NCBI RefSeq assembly: GCF_000600335.2
Contig: NZ_KK088637.1
Location: 55,206-119,205 of the forward strand
From: Rubellimicrobium mesophilum DSM 19309
GTDB taxonomy: Bacteria > Pseudomonadota > Alphaproteobacteria > Rhodobacterales > Rhodobacteraceae
DNA: 64,000 nucleotides
Direction of reading: 5' to 3'
Below, piece after piece: positions 1 to 9,440 of this stretch (positions are counted from its first letter, which is position 1; each line of letters opens with the position of its first letter). Made by a program: the position numbers and the translations under genes. A model generated the notes under the pieces. That model was not told the DNA's origin. It did not search any database and saw only the letters and a list, made by a program, of their open reading frames with translations.

Positions 1-255
1 CCCTCGCCCCGGGCGCCGCTTCGGCCCCCCGCCAGTAGTCGCGAGGGCCGCTCGGGATCGAGGGCTCTCCGGCCCCACCCCTGCCGGTCCGTCAGGCCCC
101 GACGGACAGGCCCACCCCTGCAGCCATGCCGAGACGGGCCGCTGTCACGCGGCAACGCCGACCGGGCCCAGCGGACGGCGCATCGTCGCCCCATCGGTCC
201 CGGCCATGCCGCACGACGCCCCGTCCCCCGACGGATCGCCGCCCTCAGGAGCGGG
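1..255. other. No gene seen, downstream of trpB
   Basis: This stretch lies 3' of trpB at the left edge. It is very GC-rich, and the open frames across it have no recognisable protein and no convincing ribosome binding site. I see no RNA gene and no clear hairpin followed by T residues. Confidence 0.6.
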
Positions 256-1509
256 TCAGGTCCGGACCTCGACGCCCAGATGCTTGGCCACGGTGAAGAT
301 GTCCTTGTCGCCCCGCCCGCAGAGGTTCATCACGATCAGGTGGTCCTTGGGCAGGTCCGGCGCGATCTTCATGACATGCGCCAGCGCGTGCGAGGGCTCC
401 AGCGCCGGGATGATCCCCTCCATCGCGCAGAGGAGCTGGAACGCCTCCAGCGCCTCCTTGTCGGTGATCGACACGTATTCCGCGCGGCCGACGTCGTGCA
501 GCCACGAATGCTCCGGCCCGATCCCCGGATAATCGAGCCCCGCCGAGATCGAATACCCCTCCAGGATCTGCCCGTCCGGGTCCTGCAGCAGGTAGGTCTT
601 GTTCCCGTGCAGCACCCCCGGCCGCCCCCCGGTCAGCGAGGCGCAATGCTCCATCCGGTCGTCCACGCCCTTGCCCCCGGCCTCCACGCCGATGATCCGC
701 ACCGAGGGGTCGTCGAGGAACGGGAAGAACAGCCCCATGGCGTTCGAGCCGCCTCCGATGGCCGCCACGACGGTATCGGGAAGCCGCCCCTCGGCCTCCT
801 GAAGCTGCCAGCGCACCTCCTTGCCGATGATCGACTGGAAGTCGCGCACCATCGCCGGATAGGGGTGCGGCCCCGCCACCGTGCCGATGCAGTAGAACGT
901 GTCGCGCACGTTGGTGACCCAGTCCCGCAGCGCGTCATTCATCGCGTCCTTGAGCGTCCCCCTCCCGGAGGTCACCGGCACCACCGTCGCCCCCAGCAGC
1001 CGCATCCGGAACACGTTGGGCGCCTGCCGCTCCACGTCATGCGCGCCCATGTAGACGATGCACTGGAGCCCGAACTTCGCGCAGACCGTCGCCGTCGCCA
1101 CGCCGTGCTGGCCCGCCCCCGTCTCGGCGATGATGCGGGTCTTGCCCATGCGCCGCGCCAGGATGATCTGGCCCAGCACGTTGTTGATCTTGTGCGCGCC
1201 CGTGTGGTTCAGCTCGTCGCGCTTGAGGTAGATCCTGGCCCCGCCCAGATGCTCGGTCAGCCGCGGCGCGAAATACAGCGGCGACGGGCGGCCCACGTAG
1301 TGCTTCCAGAGGTCGTCCATCTCGGCCCAGAAGGTCGGGTCCGTCTTGGCCTTCTCGTATTCCGCCTCGAGGTCGAGGATCAGCGGCATCAGCGTCTCGG
1401 AGACGAAGCGCCCCCCGAACTGCCCGAAGCGCCCGGCCTCGTCGGGGCCCCGCATGAAGCTGTTGACGCGGCTTTCTCCAGCAGCGGGGCTGATGCGGTC
1501 CTCGGGCAT
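256..1509 (-). CDS. trpB: Tryptophan synthase beta chain
   Basis: This cytoplasmic PLP enzyme makes L-tryptophan from indole and serine as the beta subunit of the alpha2-beta2 complex. The protein is 417 residues, normal for the family. The PLP lysine is Lys107 in the HTGAHKINN motif, the catalytic Glu129 lies in AETGAGQHG, and the phosphate-binding GGGSNA loop follows. I chose the ATG at 1509 (MPEDRIS...) because the open frame upstream of it encodes an unrelated Arg/Ala-rich stretch typical of non-coding GC-rich DNA. trpF is upstream on the same strand, separated by a sulfotransferase-like gene. trpA is not seen in the window. Confidence 0.97.
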   Translation of the reverse strand: MPEDRISPAAGESRVNSFMRGPDEAGRFGQFGGRFVSETLMPLILDLEAEYEKAKTDPTFWAEMDDLWKHYVGRPSPLYFAPRLTEHLGGARIYLKRDELNHTGAHKINNVLGQIILARRMGKTRIIAETGAGQHGVATATVCAKFGLQCIVYMGAHDVERQAPNVFRMRLLGATVVPVTSGRGTLKDAMNDALRDWVTNVRDTFYCIGTVAGPHPYPAMVRDFQSIIGKEVRWQLQEAEGRLPDTVVAAIGGGSNAMGLFFPFLDDPSVRIIGVEAGGKGVDDRMEHCASLTGGRPGVLHGNKTYLLQDPDGQILEGYSISAGLDYPGIGPEHSWLHDVGRAEYVSITDKEALEAFQLLCAMEGIIPALEPSHALAHVMKIAPDLPKDHLIVMNLCGRGDKDIFTVAKHLGVEVRT

Positions 1510-1574
1510 GGGCGGCCTCCTTCGTGCGACAGCGCCCGCGATACAGGCCCCCGACCGCCGCGACAAGCGCCGCC

Positions 1575-2714
1575 CTAGCGCCGCGCCCCCGCGACCCGCC
1601 CGAGGAGCGCGCGCAGCCGCGTCGCCGGCGCGCGTCCCCACTGCCCCAGCCGGTCCCGCAGGCCCATGGCCCGGAGCGGCTGCCGCGCCAGCGCCTCCAG
1701 GAGCTCCACCGTCGAGAGCCCCGCGCCGGACCGGAGCAGCCCCTTCGCCTCCAGATGCGCGGCCAGCGCCGGGGCCTGCGCCTCCCCATAGTCGAGGACG
1801 TCGCCCTCGCTCCCGAAGATGACGGGGTCCTTGAGCACCTCGCGCGGGAAGGACCGGCCCAGCCGCCCCTCGATCCAGGCGATGTCCTCGGCCCGCCCCG
1901 CGAGGGCGGCGTCCATCACCTCGCGCCCGAAGTCGAAGCGCCGCTGGCCGAAGCCCTGCAGCAGCCCGATCATCCGCTTCTCGCGCGCGCGCTCCTTCTC
2001 GTGGGCGGCCGGCGGCCCGCCGCGCCGCCGACGCAGCAGGTAGAGCGCCGCCGTCGCCTCGGCCGAGAGCGAGGCGTTGCGGTTCTGCGGATGCGTCCGC
2101 GCGCGGGCCTCGAGCCAGGCGGGGTCGAGGTCCAGCCGCCAGGCGAAGTCCGCCACCACGTCGCCCTCGTGCAGGGTCGCGCGGTCGTAGAGCACGTAGG
2201 TCGGCTCCTCGCCCAGCGTCTCGGCCCAGCGCTCCACCCGGTCGCGGTAGGGGGGCACCAGCCGCGCCACGTCGAAGGAGGCGGCGCTGAACTTGGTCCG
2301 CTCCTGAAAGGCGCTCCGGGCGTAGCTCTCGGGGGGACGGACATAGAGGATCGTCTCGATCCGGTCGAAATGCGGGCGCAGGAACTCCACGACGCCCTGG
2401 ACGCTCGCCCGGTCGAAATGCGACAGCCCCTCGGCCGAGAGGATCAGCGACCGCCGGCTCCCTCCGATGGCCGCCTCCAGGGCCTTCCGCGCCGCCTCGC
2501 GCTGGTCGGGCCGGATCGGCAGCTTGCCGCCCCGCGCGGCCTTGCGGTCCTGGAAGGCGCGCTGGAGGGGCAGCGAATGGTTCGCGGGCCCAAGGTCGGC
2601 GTACTCGATCCGCTCGTCGCGGTAGCCCTGCAAGGCGGCCTGGATGCTCGAGGTGCCCGTCTTGTGCATCCCCAGGTGCAGCACCACGCGCCGCGCATCT
2701 TCCTGCCCGCGCAT
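1575..2714 (-). CDS. Sulfotransferase-like protein
   Basis: The 379-residue protein begins with a beta strand and phosphosulfate-loop-like motif ([17 protein letters not shown], about residues 11-27). This is the 5' PAPS-binding signature of sulfotransferase-fold proteins, and a downstream SAEGLSH segment could belong to the 3' phosphate site. No signal peptide or membrane segment is visible. It starts 10 bases after trpF and ends 65 bases before trpB, so it sits inside the trp cluster and may be cotranscribed, but nothing suggests a role in tryptophan synthesis. The substrate is unknown, and it looks like an insertion into an otherwise conserved gene order. Confidence 0.75.
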   Translation of the reverse strand: MRGQEDARRVVLHLGMHKTGTSSIQAALQGYRDERIEYADLGPANHSLPLQRAFQDRKAARGGKLPIRPDQREAARKALEAAIGGSRRSLILSAEGLSHFDRASVQGVVEFLRPHFDRIETILYVRPPESYARSAFQERTKFSAASFDVARLVPPYRDRVERWAETLGEEPTYVLYDRATLHEGDVVADFAWRLDLDPAWLEARARTHPQNRNASLSAEATAALYLLRRRRGGPPAAHEKERAREKRMIGLLQGFGQRRFDFGREVMDAALAGRAEDIAWIEGRLGRSFPREVLKDPVIFGSEGDVLDYGEAQAPALAAHLEAKGLLRSGAGLSTVELLEALARQPLRAMGLRDRLGQWGRAPATRLRALLGRVAGARR

Positions 2715-2724
2715 CCCCGCCTCC

Positions 2725-3393
2725 CTACGCCGTCAGAGCCTCGGCGAAGGCACGGATCAGGCCCGCGTCCTTGACCCCCGGCGCGCTCTCGACGCCCGAG
2801 GAGACGTCCACCTGCCGCGCCCCCGACACCCGCACCGCCTCCGCCACGTTGGAAGGCGAGAGCCCGCCCGCCAGCATCCAGGGCACCCGCGCCGAGAAGC
2901 CCCGGAGCAGCCCCCAGTCGAAGGCCACGCCGTTCCCCCCCGGCAGCGCCGCGCCCGCCGGCGCCTTGGCGTCGAGCAGGAGCTGGTCCGCCGCGCCCTC
3001 GTAATCCTTCGCGCGGTCGAGATCGGCAGCCCCGCCGACCCCCACCGCCTTCATCACCGGCAGCCCCCAGCGCGCCCGCACCTCGGCCACCCGCTCCGGC
3101 CCCTCGCGCCCATGAAGCTGCACCATGTCGAGAGGCACGCGGTCGATCACCGCCCCCAACTCCTCGTCCGTGGCGTCCACGAAGAGCCCGACCTTGGCCA
3201 CCCCCACCGGCGCGGCCCAGGCCAGCTCCCTCGCCCGCTCCACGCCCACGGTGCGGGGCGACCTCGGGAAGAACACGAAGCCCACGTAGCCCGCCCCCGC
3301 CTCGGCGGCGGCCTCGACCTGATCCCCGGCGGTCAGCCCGCAGACCTTGAAGCGCACCGGCGCCCGGCCGGACAGCATGACGCGCAGCCCCAT
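2725..3393 (-). CDS. trpF: Phosphoribosylanthranilate isomerase
   Basis: This enzyme isomerises N-(5'-phosphoribosyl)anthranilate to CdRP in tryptophan synthesis. It is a single-domain TIM barrel of 222 residues. The N-terminal FKVCGLT strand carries the catalytic cysteine, and the [10 protein letters not shown] segment carries the catalytic aspartate. The late [11 protein letters not shown] and [10 protein letters not shown] motifs bind phosphate. The start at 3393 lies 1 base after the lapA stop, which implies translational coupling. An internal ATG five codons in would give a more typical N-terminus, so the start is not certain. Confidence 0.95.
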   Translation of the reverse strand: MGLRVMLSGRAPVRFKVCGLTAGDQVEAAAEAGAGYVGFVFFPRSPRTVGVERARELAWAAPVGVAKVGLFVDATDEELGAVIDRVPLDMVQLHGREGPERVAEVRARWGLPVMKAVGVGGAADLDRAKDYEGAADQLLLDAKAPAGAALPGGNGVAFDWGLLRGFSARVPWMLAGGLSPSNVAEAVRVSGARQVDVSSGVESAPGVKDAGLIRAFAEALTA

Positions 3394-3394
3394 C

Positions 3395-3757
3395 TCAGCG
3401 CCGCGCGGGGATCGCCGGCAGGTCGAGCGTCGCCAGCACGTCGTCCCTGGGCAGCGCCTCGGCCCTGGCCCGCGCGACCTCGGCCCGAAGCCGAGCGAGC
3501 TCGCGGGCCGTCCAGCGCGCCTCGGCCCGCTCGGGGATCTCGCGGATCCATTCCCAGATGAGCCCGATCACCAGCCCCAGCGCCACGCCGATCAGGATCA
3601 CCAGGAACAGCGGCAGGTCGAGGTCGGGGCTCACGCCCAGCCAGTTGCCCAGGGCCTCGGGGAGCACGCGCAGCGTCACCAGCTCCCGGTTGGCGAGCCC
3701 GACCGTCACCAGGACCAGGGCCACGAGCCCCCAGAAGGCGGTCTTGAGGAATCTCAT
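3395..3757 (-). CDS. lapA: LapA-domain (DUF1049) inner membrane protein
   Basis: The 120-residue protein has two hydrophobic helices (about residues 6-22 and 49-68) followed by a basic, helical cytoplasmic tail rich in Arg, Glu and Ala (about 69-112). This is the LapA/DUF1049 layout, known in other bacteria for a role in lipopolysaccharide assembly control with LapB. It lies between ihfB and trpF, the usual position in Rhodobacterales, and is nearly overlapped by trpF. I infer the family from the architecture. A specific role in this organism is not shown. Confidence 0.82.
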   Translation of the reverse strand: MRFLKTAFWGLVALVLVTVGLANRELVTLRVLPEALGNWLGVSPDLDLPLFLVILIGVALGLVIGLIWEWIREIPERAEARWTARELARLRAEVARARAEALPRDDVLATLDLPAIPARR

Positions 3758-3836
3758 CGGCGGGTCCCCTCCAGGGCGTGGGCGTGCGGCGTCCTAGTGC
3801 CACCGACGCGCGCCCTCCGCAACTGCCGAGAGGTCG

Positions 3837-4166
3837 CTACTCCTCCTCGTCCATGTACTCCGGCTCCTCGGCCGAGGCCTCGCCGTCCCGCCCGTTCAGC
3901 CGGTCCCGCAGGAGCTTGCCGGTCTTGAAGAAGGGGACGTGCTTCTCGTCCACCTCCACGGCCTCGCCGGTGCGGGGGTTGCGGCCCGTGCGGCTGTCGC
4001 GCCGCTTGACCGAGAAGGCCCCGAAGCCGCGCAGCTCCACCCGGTTGCCCTTGGCCATGGCCTCGACGATCCGGTCGAAGATCGTGTTCACGATCCTCTC
4101 CACGTCCCGTTGGTAGAGATGCGGATTCTCCTCCGCGATCTTCTGGATCAGTTCGGACCGGATCAT
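3837..4166 (-). CDS. ihfB: Integration host factor beta subunit
   Basis: IHF is a DNA-bending heterodimer of the nucleoid, used in recombination, replication and promoter architecture. The 109-residue protein has the HU/IHF fold: an N-terminal helical dimer region ([17 protein letters not shown]), the [13 protein letters not shown] strand, and the DNA-inserting arm with [12 protein letters not shown] around residues 59-71. An acidic tail of about 15 residues (ending [10 protein letters not shown]) extends beyond the core, as is common in alphaproteobacterial IhfB. It sits between lapA and the TPR gene. The promoter probably lies in the AT-richer DNA at about 4195-4245. Confidence 0.96.
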   Translation of the reverse strand: MIRSELIQKIAEENPHLYQRDVERIVNTIFDRIVEAMAKGNRVELRGFGAFSVKRRDSRTGRNPRTGEAVEVDEKHVPFFKTGKLLRDRLNGRDGEASAEEPEYMDEEE

Positions 4167-4395
4167 GGCGCCCCCAAGAAGTGTGCCGGACTATCGCGGG
4201 TTGAGTTCCCGCTTTGCCGGGAAACTATAGGGGGTTAACACCGATCCGACAAAGCCCTTCCGCCCGCCTCCCGACGATTCCCCGCCGTCATCCAGCGGAG
4301 CGGGCCGCGCCCCCGACCGCCGGTCCCGGACCGGGAGGGCCGCCGCCGGGCGGACGCGCGGTCCCGCCTCCGCCGGGCATCGCCGTCCTCCCGCC

Positions 4396-5505
4396 CTACA
4401 TCCCGCAGCCGGGCCCGGTCTTCGCGCAGGCGAGCAGCGACGCCTCGAGCTGCGCCGGATCGCCCGGATAGCCCAGGCCCGCCAGGCGCCGGGCATAGCC
4501 GTCGCGGTAGCCGGGGTCGATCGCCACCGCCTCCATGAAGGCCTTGGCCGCATCGTCCGGCCGGCCATTGACCATGAGGAGATGCGCGTAGGTGTCCACC
4601 ACGTCGGCGTCGCGCAGGCCGGCCTCTCCCATGGCCGCCATGGCGTCCTGCGCGAAGGGCAGGCCCTTGTCGCCGCGCCCGGCCTGGAACAGGCTCCAGG
4701 CCAGGGTATTGGCGACCTGCATCCGGTCGGCGGGCTCGGGGAGGTCGGCCAGCCGGAAGTCGTCGACGGCCTCGTCCACGCGGCCCACCTGGACCAGCGC
4801 CTCGATCAGGTTCCGGTGGCCGTTCACGAAGCCCGGCTCCCGCGACACCGCGAGGCGCGCCTCCTCGACCGCCTCCTCCGGCCGGTCGAGCGCGATCAGC
4901 GACCATGCCATGTTGCCGTGGACCCAGGCCTCGTCGTAGCCCCGGGCGATGGCGTCCCGGTCGTCGGCCAGCGCCGCCTCGTGGTCGCCCAGCTCGGCGC
5001 GGCACCGCCCGCGGTTCGCGACGACCTCCGGGTCGGACTGGGCGGCCGGCGACGCCAGCGCCACCGTGTCGAAGCACTCCTGCCAGCGGCCCGCGTCGGC
5101 CAGCAGGCTCATCAGGCCCACGACCGCGTAGGTCGAGCCGGGCTCGACCCTCAGCCCCTCCCGCATCTCCGCGGCCGCGCCCGCGTCGTCGCCCTGCGAC
5201 TGGAGCATGTAGCCCCGCTCCACGTAGGGATCGGCCCAGTCGGGGCGGAGCTTCCGCGCCGCCGCGAAGTCCGCCTCCGCCGCCGCGTAGTCCCCGGTGT
5301 TGTAGAGGTTGGCCCCGCGATAGAGCAGGAGGTCCGCCTTGTCGGCCACGTCGGCCGCCGCCCCGATGGCCGCCGTGCAGGGGGCGATCCGGTCCGCCCG
5401 CGCGAGGTCGGGGTTGCGGCAATCCTCGGCCGGGCCGGCGAGCGCGGGGGCGGCCAGGAGGCACAGGGCCGGGACGAGGCCGGGGGGCGGGAAACGCGGG
5501 ATCAT
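4396..5505 (-). CDS. Exported tetratricopeptide repeat protein
   Basis: This 369-residue protein starts with a Sec-type signal peptide (hydrophobic core VPALCLLAAPALA, cleavage likely just after it, about residue 23). Degenerate TPR helix pairs follow, for example YRGANLYNTGDYAAAEADFA, DPYVERGYMLQSQGDDAGAA and VHGNMAWSLIALDRPEEAVE. It is therefore probably periplasmic and mediates protein contacts; no partner is evident. I chose the ATG at 5505 because it directly precedes the signal peptide. The longer open frame upstream runs through non-coding DNA. It interrupts the usual rpsA-ihfB neighbourhood. Confidence 0.82.
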   Translation of the reverse strand: MIPRFPPPGLVPALCLLAAPALAGPAEDCRNPDLARADRIAPCTAAIGAAADVADKADLLLYRGANLYNTGDYAAAEADFAAARKLRPDWADPYVERGYMLQSQGDDAGAAAEMREGLRVEPGSTYAVVGLMSLLADAGRWQECFDTVALASPAAQSDPEVVANRGRCRAELGDHEAALADDRDAIARGYDEAWVHGNMAWSLIALDRPEEAVEEARLAVSREPGFVNGHRNLIEALVQVGRVDEAVDDFRLADLPEPADRMQVANTLAWSLFQAGRGDKGLPFAQDAMAAMGEAGLRDADVVDTYAHLLMVNGRPDDAAKAFMEAVAIDPGYRDGYARRLAGLGYPGDPAQLEASLLACAKTGPGCGM

Positions 5506-5651
5506 GTTCACTCCAGGACCGCAGGACAGCGTGCGGCCCCAGCCTGCCGCGACGTCCCCCGGGGGCGCAAGCGCCCGCGCCGGGAACTCTGCGTTGCCCA
5601 TCCCGGCCCGCGCCGGGCGTGGCCTCCGGGCGACGCCCTCCCGGGCCGCCC

Positions 5652-5685
5652 AACGAAGAAGGGCCCCGCCGACCGGCGGAGCCCC
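5652..5685 (-). terminator. Probable rho-independent terminator of rpsA
   Basis: On the minus strand a 10-bp stem (GGGCTCCGCC paired with GGCGGGGCCC, one G-U wobble) closes a short GGTC-type loop and is followed by TTCTTCGTT. In plus-strand RNA the wobble pair would be a C-A mismatch, which favours the minus-strand reading and hence rpsA. Confidence 0.55.
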
Positions 5686-5716
5686 CTCGATGTTCAGGCC
5701 ACGGCCCGACCTCTCG

Positions 5717-5770
5717 GCCGGGCGCCCGGCGCTGACGACCATCCACCGGATGGTCGTCCGGGCGCGCCTC
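5717..5770. repeat. 54-bp palindromic intergenic repeat, copy 1
   Basis: This 54-bp unit begins 3 bases after the rpsA stop codon. Its centre is an 11-bp perfect inverted repeat (GACGACCATCC and GGATGGTCGTC around ACC). A second unit of identical length lies at 12762-12815, directly after the stop codon of the FUSC gene. The flanks are the same in both (GCCGGGCG, CGGCGCTGA, TCCGGGCGCGCCTC), while the hairpin arms differ by paired changes that keep the stem. This is what a mobile or RNA-level palindromic element of REP type would show. Confidence 0.7.
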
Positions 5771-5773
5771 GCC

Positions 5774-7453
5774 TCAGCGCTCGCCGCGCAGCGCCGCGCC
5801 GAGGATATCCCCCAGCGACGCGCCCGAGTCGGACGAGCCGTACTGCTCCACGGCTTCCTTCTCCTCGGCGATCTCGCGGGCCTTGATCGACAGGCCGAGC
5901 TTGCGGGCCTTGGTCTCCACGGACACCACGCGCACGTCCACCTTGTCGCCCGGCTGGAAGCGCTCGGGGCGCTGCTCCGACCGGTCGCGCGACAGGTCGG
6001 ACCGGCGGATGAAGGACTTCATCCCCTGGTACTCGACCTCGATGCCGCCGTCCTCGATCTTCGAGACCGAGACGGTGATGACGTCGCCGCGCTTCACGCC
6101 GCCCAGCGTCTCCGCATAGGGGTCGTTCTCCAGCGCCTTGATGGAGAGCGAGATGCGCTCCTTCTCGACGTCCACCTCGATGACCTTGGCCTTGACCCGG
6201 TCGCCCTTGCGGAACTGCTGGATCGCGTCCTCGCCCCGGCCGTCCCAGGTGATGTCGGACAGGTGCACCATGCCGTCGATGTCGCCCGGCAGGCCGACGA
6301 ACAGACCGAACTCGGTGATGTTCTTGACCTCGCCCTCGACGGCGGACCCTTCCGGGAACTGCTCGGCGAAGACTTCCCACGGGTTGCGCTGGGTCTGCTT
6401 GAGGCCCAGGGACACGCGCCGCTTCTGCGAGTCGATCTCGAGCACCATGACCTCGACCTCTTGCGAGGTGGAGACGATCTTGCCGGGGTGCACGTTCTTC
6501 TTCGTCCAGGACATCTCCGAGACGTGCACGAGGCCCTCGATCCCCGGCTCCAGCTCCACGAAGGCGCCGTAGTCGGTGATGTTGGTCACGCGGCCCTGGT
6601 GGACCGAGCCGATCGGGAACTTCCGCTCGACGGTGTCCCACGGATCTTCCTGGAGCTGCTTCATGCCCAGGCTGATGCGGTGGGTTTCCTTGTTGATCTT
6701 GATGACCTGGACCTTGATGGTCTCGCCGATCGACAGGATCTCCGACGGGTGGTTGACCCGGCGCCAGGCCATGTCGGTCACGTGCAGCAGGCCATCGACG
6801 CCGCCGAGGTCGACGAAGGCGCCGTACTCGGTGATGTTCTTGACCACGCCCTCGACGACCTGACCCTCATACAGGTTGCCGATGACCTCGGCGCGCTGCT
6901 CGGCGCGCGATTCCTCGAGGATGGCGCGGCGCGACACGACGATGTTGCCGCGGCGGCGGTCCATCTTGAGGATCTGGAACGGCTGCTTGAGGCCCATGAG
7001 CGGCCCGGCGTCGCGCACCGGACGCACGTCCACCTGAGAGCCCGGCAGGAACGCCACGGCGCCGCCCAGGTCCACGGTGAAGCCGCCCTTGACGCGGCCG
7101 AAGATGGCGCCCTCGACGCGCTCCTCGCGCTCGTAGGCCTTCTCCAGGCGGTCCCAGGCCTCTTCGCGCTTGGCCATCTCGCGCGAGATGACGGCTTCGC
7201 CACGCGCGTTCTCGACGTTGCGGAGGAAGACCTCCACGTCGTCGCCGACGTTCACGTTGGGCTGCTCGCCGGGCTGGGCGAATTCCTTGAGGTCGACGCG
7301 GCCTTCCATCTTGTAGCCGACGTCGATGATGGCTTGTCCCGCCTCGATGGCGATGACCTTGCCCTTGACGACCGTCCCCTCCGAGGGGGTATCGATCTCG
7401 AAGCTTTCGTTGAGGAGTTCCTCGAACTCCGCCATGCTGGTGCCAGAGGCCAA
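5774..7453 (-). CDS. rpsA: 30S ribosomal protein S1
   Basis: S1 binds mRNA on the small ribosomal subunit and helps start translation. The 559-residue protein has six S1 (OB-fold) domains in tandem; repeated signatures such as VKNITEYGAFVDLGG, VTNITDYGAFVELEPG and VKNITEFGLFVGLPG mark domains 3 to 5. Length and C-terminus (EQYGSSDSGASLGDILGAAL) are typical of alphaproteobacterial S1. A second Met at residue 7 (MAEFEELLNESF) could also be the start. The gene is followed by a palindromic repeat and a terminator, and is divergent from an SDR gene 200 bases away. Confidence 0.98.
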   Translation of the reverse strand: MASGTSMAEFEELLNESFEIDTPSEGTVVKGKVIAIEAGQAIIDVGYKMEGRVDLKEFAQPGEQPNVNVGDDVEVFLRNVENARGEAVISREMAKREEAWDRLEKAYEREERVEGAIFGRVKGGFTVDLGGAVAFLPGSQVDVRPVRDAGPLMGLKQPFQILKMDRRRGNIVVSRRAILEESRAEQRAEVIGNLYEGQVVEGVVKNITEYGAFVDLGGVDGLLHVTDMAWRRVNHPSEILSIGETIKVQVIKINKETHRISLGMKQLQEDPWDTVERKFPIGSVHQGRVTNITDYGAFVELEPGIEGLVHVSEMSWTKKNVHPGKIVSTSQEVEVMVLEIDSQKRRVSLGLKQTQRNPWEVFAEQFPEGSAVEGEVKNITEFGLFVGLPGDIDGMVHLSDITWDGRGEDAIQQFRKGDRVKAKVIEVDVEKERISLSIKALENDPYAETLGGVKRGDVITVSVSKIEDGGIEVEYQGMKSFIRRSDLSRDRSEQRPERFQPGDKVDVRVVSVETKARKLGLSIKAREIAEEKEAVEQYGSSDSGASLGDILGAALRGER

Positions 7454-7654
7454 ATGCTTATCCTTCTAGGGTTGCGGGCCTGGCGGTTGTGTCCGCCGGT
7501 CTGTAGGGGGATTCATCCCATGTGGGACGCGCCCCCCCTAACGCACAAGGGGGAAGGCCGCAAGGCTCGGCGTGACCCTGCGGCCACATCGCCCTTGCCG
7601 ATCCCGCCCCGCGCCCCAAACCCCAAGGGCCAGACCCAGCCCCGGAGCCGCCCC

Positions 7655-8449
7655 ATGCCCGCCATCACCCGCGCCCTCGTCACCGGAGCCTCCGCCGGCA
7701 TCGGCGAGAGCTTCGCCCGCCAGCTCGCAGCCCAGGGCGCCGCCCTCGTCCTCGTCGCCCGCCGCACCGACCGCCTCGACGCGCTCGCCGCCCGGCTCCG
7801 CGAGGGGCACGGCATCGAGGTCGAGACCCTCGCCGCCGACCTCTCCACGCCCGAGGGCGTCCAGGCCACCGCCGACCGCCTCGCGGCCGACCCCGCCATC
7901 GACCTCCTCGTGAACAACGCGGGCTACGCCGCGCGCGGCCGCGTGGGCCAGCTCGACGCCGAGGCGCTGGACCACATGCTGCGGGTCAACGTCCTGGCCC
8001 TCGCCCGCCTCTCCCACGCCGCCATGGGCGCGATGACGCCCCGGGGCCACGGCGCCGTCGTCAACGTCGCCTCCGGCACCGTCTTCATGCAGTTCCCCGG
8101 CAACGCGGGCTACGGCGCCTCCAAGAACTTCGTCATGGGCTTCACGCGCAACATGCAGGTCGAGGCGCAAGGCACGGGAATCCAGGTGCAACTCCTGATC
8201 CCCGGCGTCATCGCCACCGACTTCCACGCGGTCGCCGGCAACTCCCTCTCCAACTTCCCGCCCGAGCGGGTCATGCAGGCGGACGAGCTCGTCGCCGCCT
8301 CGCTGCGCGCGCTGGAGATGCGGGAGCCCGTCTGCATCCCCTCCCTCCCCGACATCCGCGACTGGGAGGCCTACGTGGCCGCCGAGGCCCGCGTCGCCGC
8401 CGGCGCGTCGCGGGACCGCGCGGCGGACCGCTACGGCCTCCCCCGCTGA
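7655..8449 (+). CDS. Short-chain dehydrogenase/reductase
   Basis: The 264-residue protein is a classical SDR. It has an N-terminal Rossmann motif TGASAGIGESFARQLA (TGxxxGxG) and an NNAG motif in LLVNNAGYAARGR. The catalytic set is Ser in VNVASGT and Tyr-x3-Lys in YGASKNF. An Arg after the first strand (VARRTDR) suggests NADP(H) preference. The substrate cannot be read from the sequence. The start ATG at 7655 begins directly at the first Rossmann strand; the open frame continues far upstream only because of GC bias. It is convergent with the next gene, 7 bases away. Confidence 0.92.
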   Translation: MPAITRALVTGASAGIGESFARQLAAQGAALVLVARRTDRLDALAARLREGHGIEVETLAADLSTPEGVQATADRLAADPAIDLLVNNAGYAARGRVGQLDAEALDHMLRVNVLALARLSHAAMGAMTPRGHGAVVNVASGTVFMQFPGNAGYGASKNFVMGFTRNMQVEAQGTGIQVQLLIPGVIATDFHAVAGNSLSNFPPERVMQADELVAASLRALEMREPVCIPSLPDIRDWEAYVAAEARVAAGASRDRAADRYGLPR

Positions 8450-8456
8450 CCGGCCT

Positions 8457-9326
8457 TCAGGCGCGGCCCGGCACCACCGCCCGGCGGTAGAGGTGCCAGG
8501 TCGCGTGGCCCAGCACCGGCAGCACCACGACCAGCCCCACGAAGAACGGGATCATCCCGACCGCCAGCGCGACGGCGACCAGCAGCCCCCAGCGCGCCGC
8601 CGCGCCCGGGTTCCGCCGCACCACCTCCAAGGAGGTCGCCAGCGCCACCGGCACCCCCACCGGCCGGTCGATCAGCAGGGGGAAGGACACGAGGCTCAGG
8701 CACAGCGCCACCGCCGCGAAGACCGCCCCCACGCCCATCCCCGCCACGATCATCGCCCAGCCCGGGCCCGTCGTCAGCGTGTCGCGCAGGAAGGCCCCGA
8801 GGCTCCGGTAGGGCTCCGGCCCCAGCGTCGCGGCAAAGATCAGGTGCGCCGCGAAGAGCCATGCGACGAAGACCGCCAGCAGCCCGAGCCCCAGCGCCAG
8901 CACCGGCCCCAGCACCGGTCCCGCCAGCCGGGCGAAGGCCGCGCCCCAGTCCGCCTCCAGCCCCAGCTCGCGCCGCCGGCTCATCTCGTAGAGCCCCACC
9001 GCCGCCACCGGCCCGACCAGCGTGAAGCCCGCCATCAGCGGGAACAGCAGGTGGATCTGCCCGGCGTTGAAGGCCCAGACCGCCAGCACGAAGCCGATCA
9101 CCGGATAAAGGACCACCGCCACGATCACGTCCGACCGCAGCGCGGCGAAGTCCTCAACCCCCTTCCTCAGCGCCCAGCGCAGGTCGGCGGTCCCGATCCG
9201 CCGCACCTCGGGGCGCGACAGGTCGTGGCTGCCGATCCCGTCCACCGCCGCGCCGAAGCCCCGGCCGACCCCGGCCAGCCTCTGCGCGCTCCAGGACAGC
9301 GGGTTGCCGATCGTCTCGCGGGCCAT
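8457..9326 (-). CDS. DUF2189 family integral membrane protein
   Basis: This 289-residue membrane protein has about six hydrophobic helices (for example VIVAVVLYPVIGFVLAVWAF, LLFPLMAGFTLVGPVAAVGL and a C-terminal WGLLVAVALAVGMIPFFVGL), with an R-rich cytoplasmic loop after the second. The PLLIDRPVGVPVALATS stretch is characteristic of DUF2189 proteins, which have no assigned function. The ATG at 9326 has an excellent ribosome binding site (AGGAGGAGGACG). The upstream extension of the frame lacks one. Role unknown. Confidence 0.85.
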   Translation of the reverse strand: MARETIGNPLSWSAQRLAGVGRGFGAAVDGIGSHDLSRPEVRRIGTADLRWALRKGVEDFAALRSDVIVAVVLYPVIGFVLAVWAFNAGQIHLLFPLMAGFTLVGPVAAVGLYEMSRRRELGLEADWGAAFARLAGPVLGPVLALGLGLLAVFVAWLFAAHLIFAATLGPEPYRSLGAFLRDTLTTGPGWAMIVAGMGVGAVFAAVALCLSLVSFPLLIDRPVGVPVALATSLEVVRRNPGAAARWGLLVAVALAVGMIPFFVGLVVVLPVLGHATWHLYRRAVVPGRA

Positions 9327-9440
9327 GGCCACGTCCTCCTCCTGCCTTGGAAGGCCCTGGACGAGGCATCGCCGGAGAGCCCGGCGCCGCGTCCGCACCG
9401 TCCTCGGCCTCAATCTAGCACGGCCGGCGCCTGGCCGCAG

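Noticed and set aside
5339..7654. Plus-strand coding through the rpsA region upstream of the SDR gene.
   Set aside because: It is antisense to rpsA and the TPR gene; the SDR protein begins cleanly at 7655.
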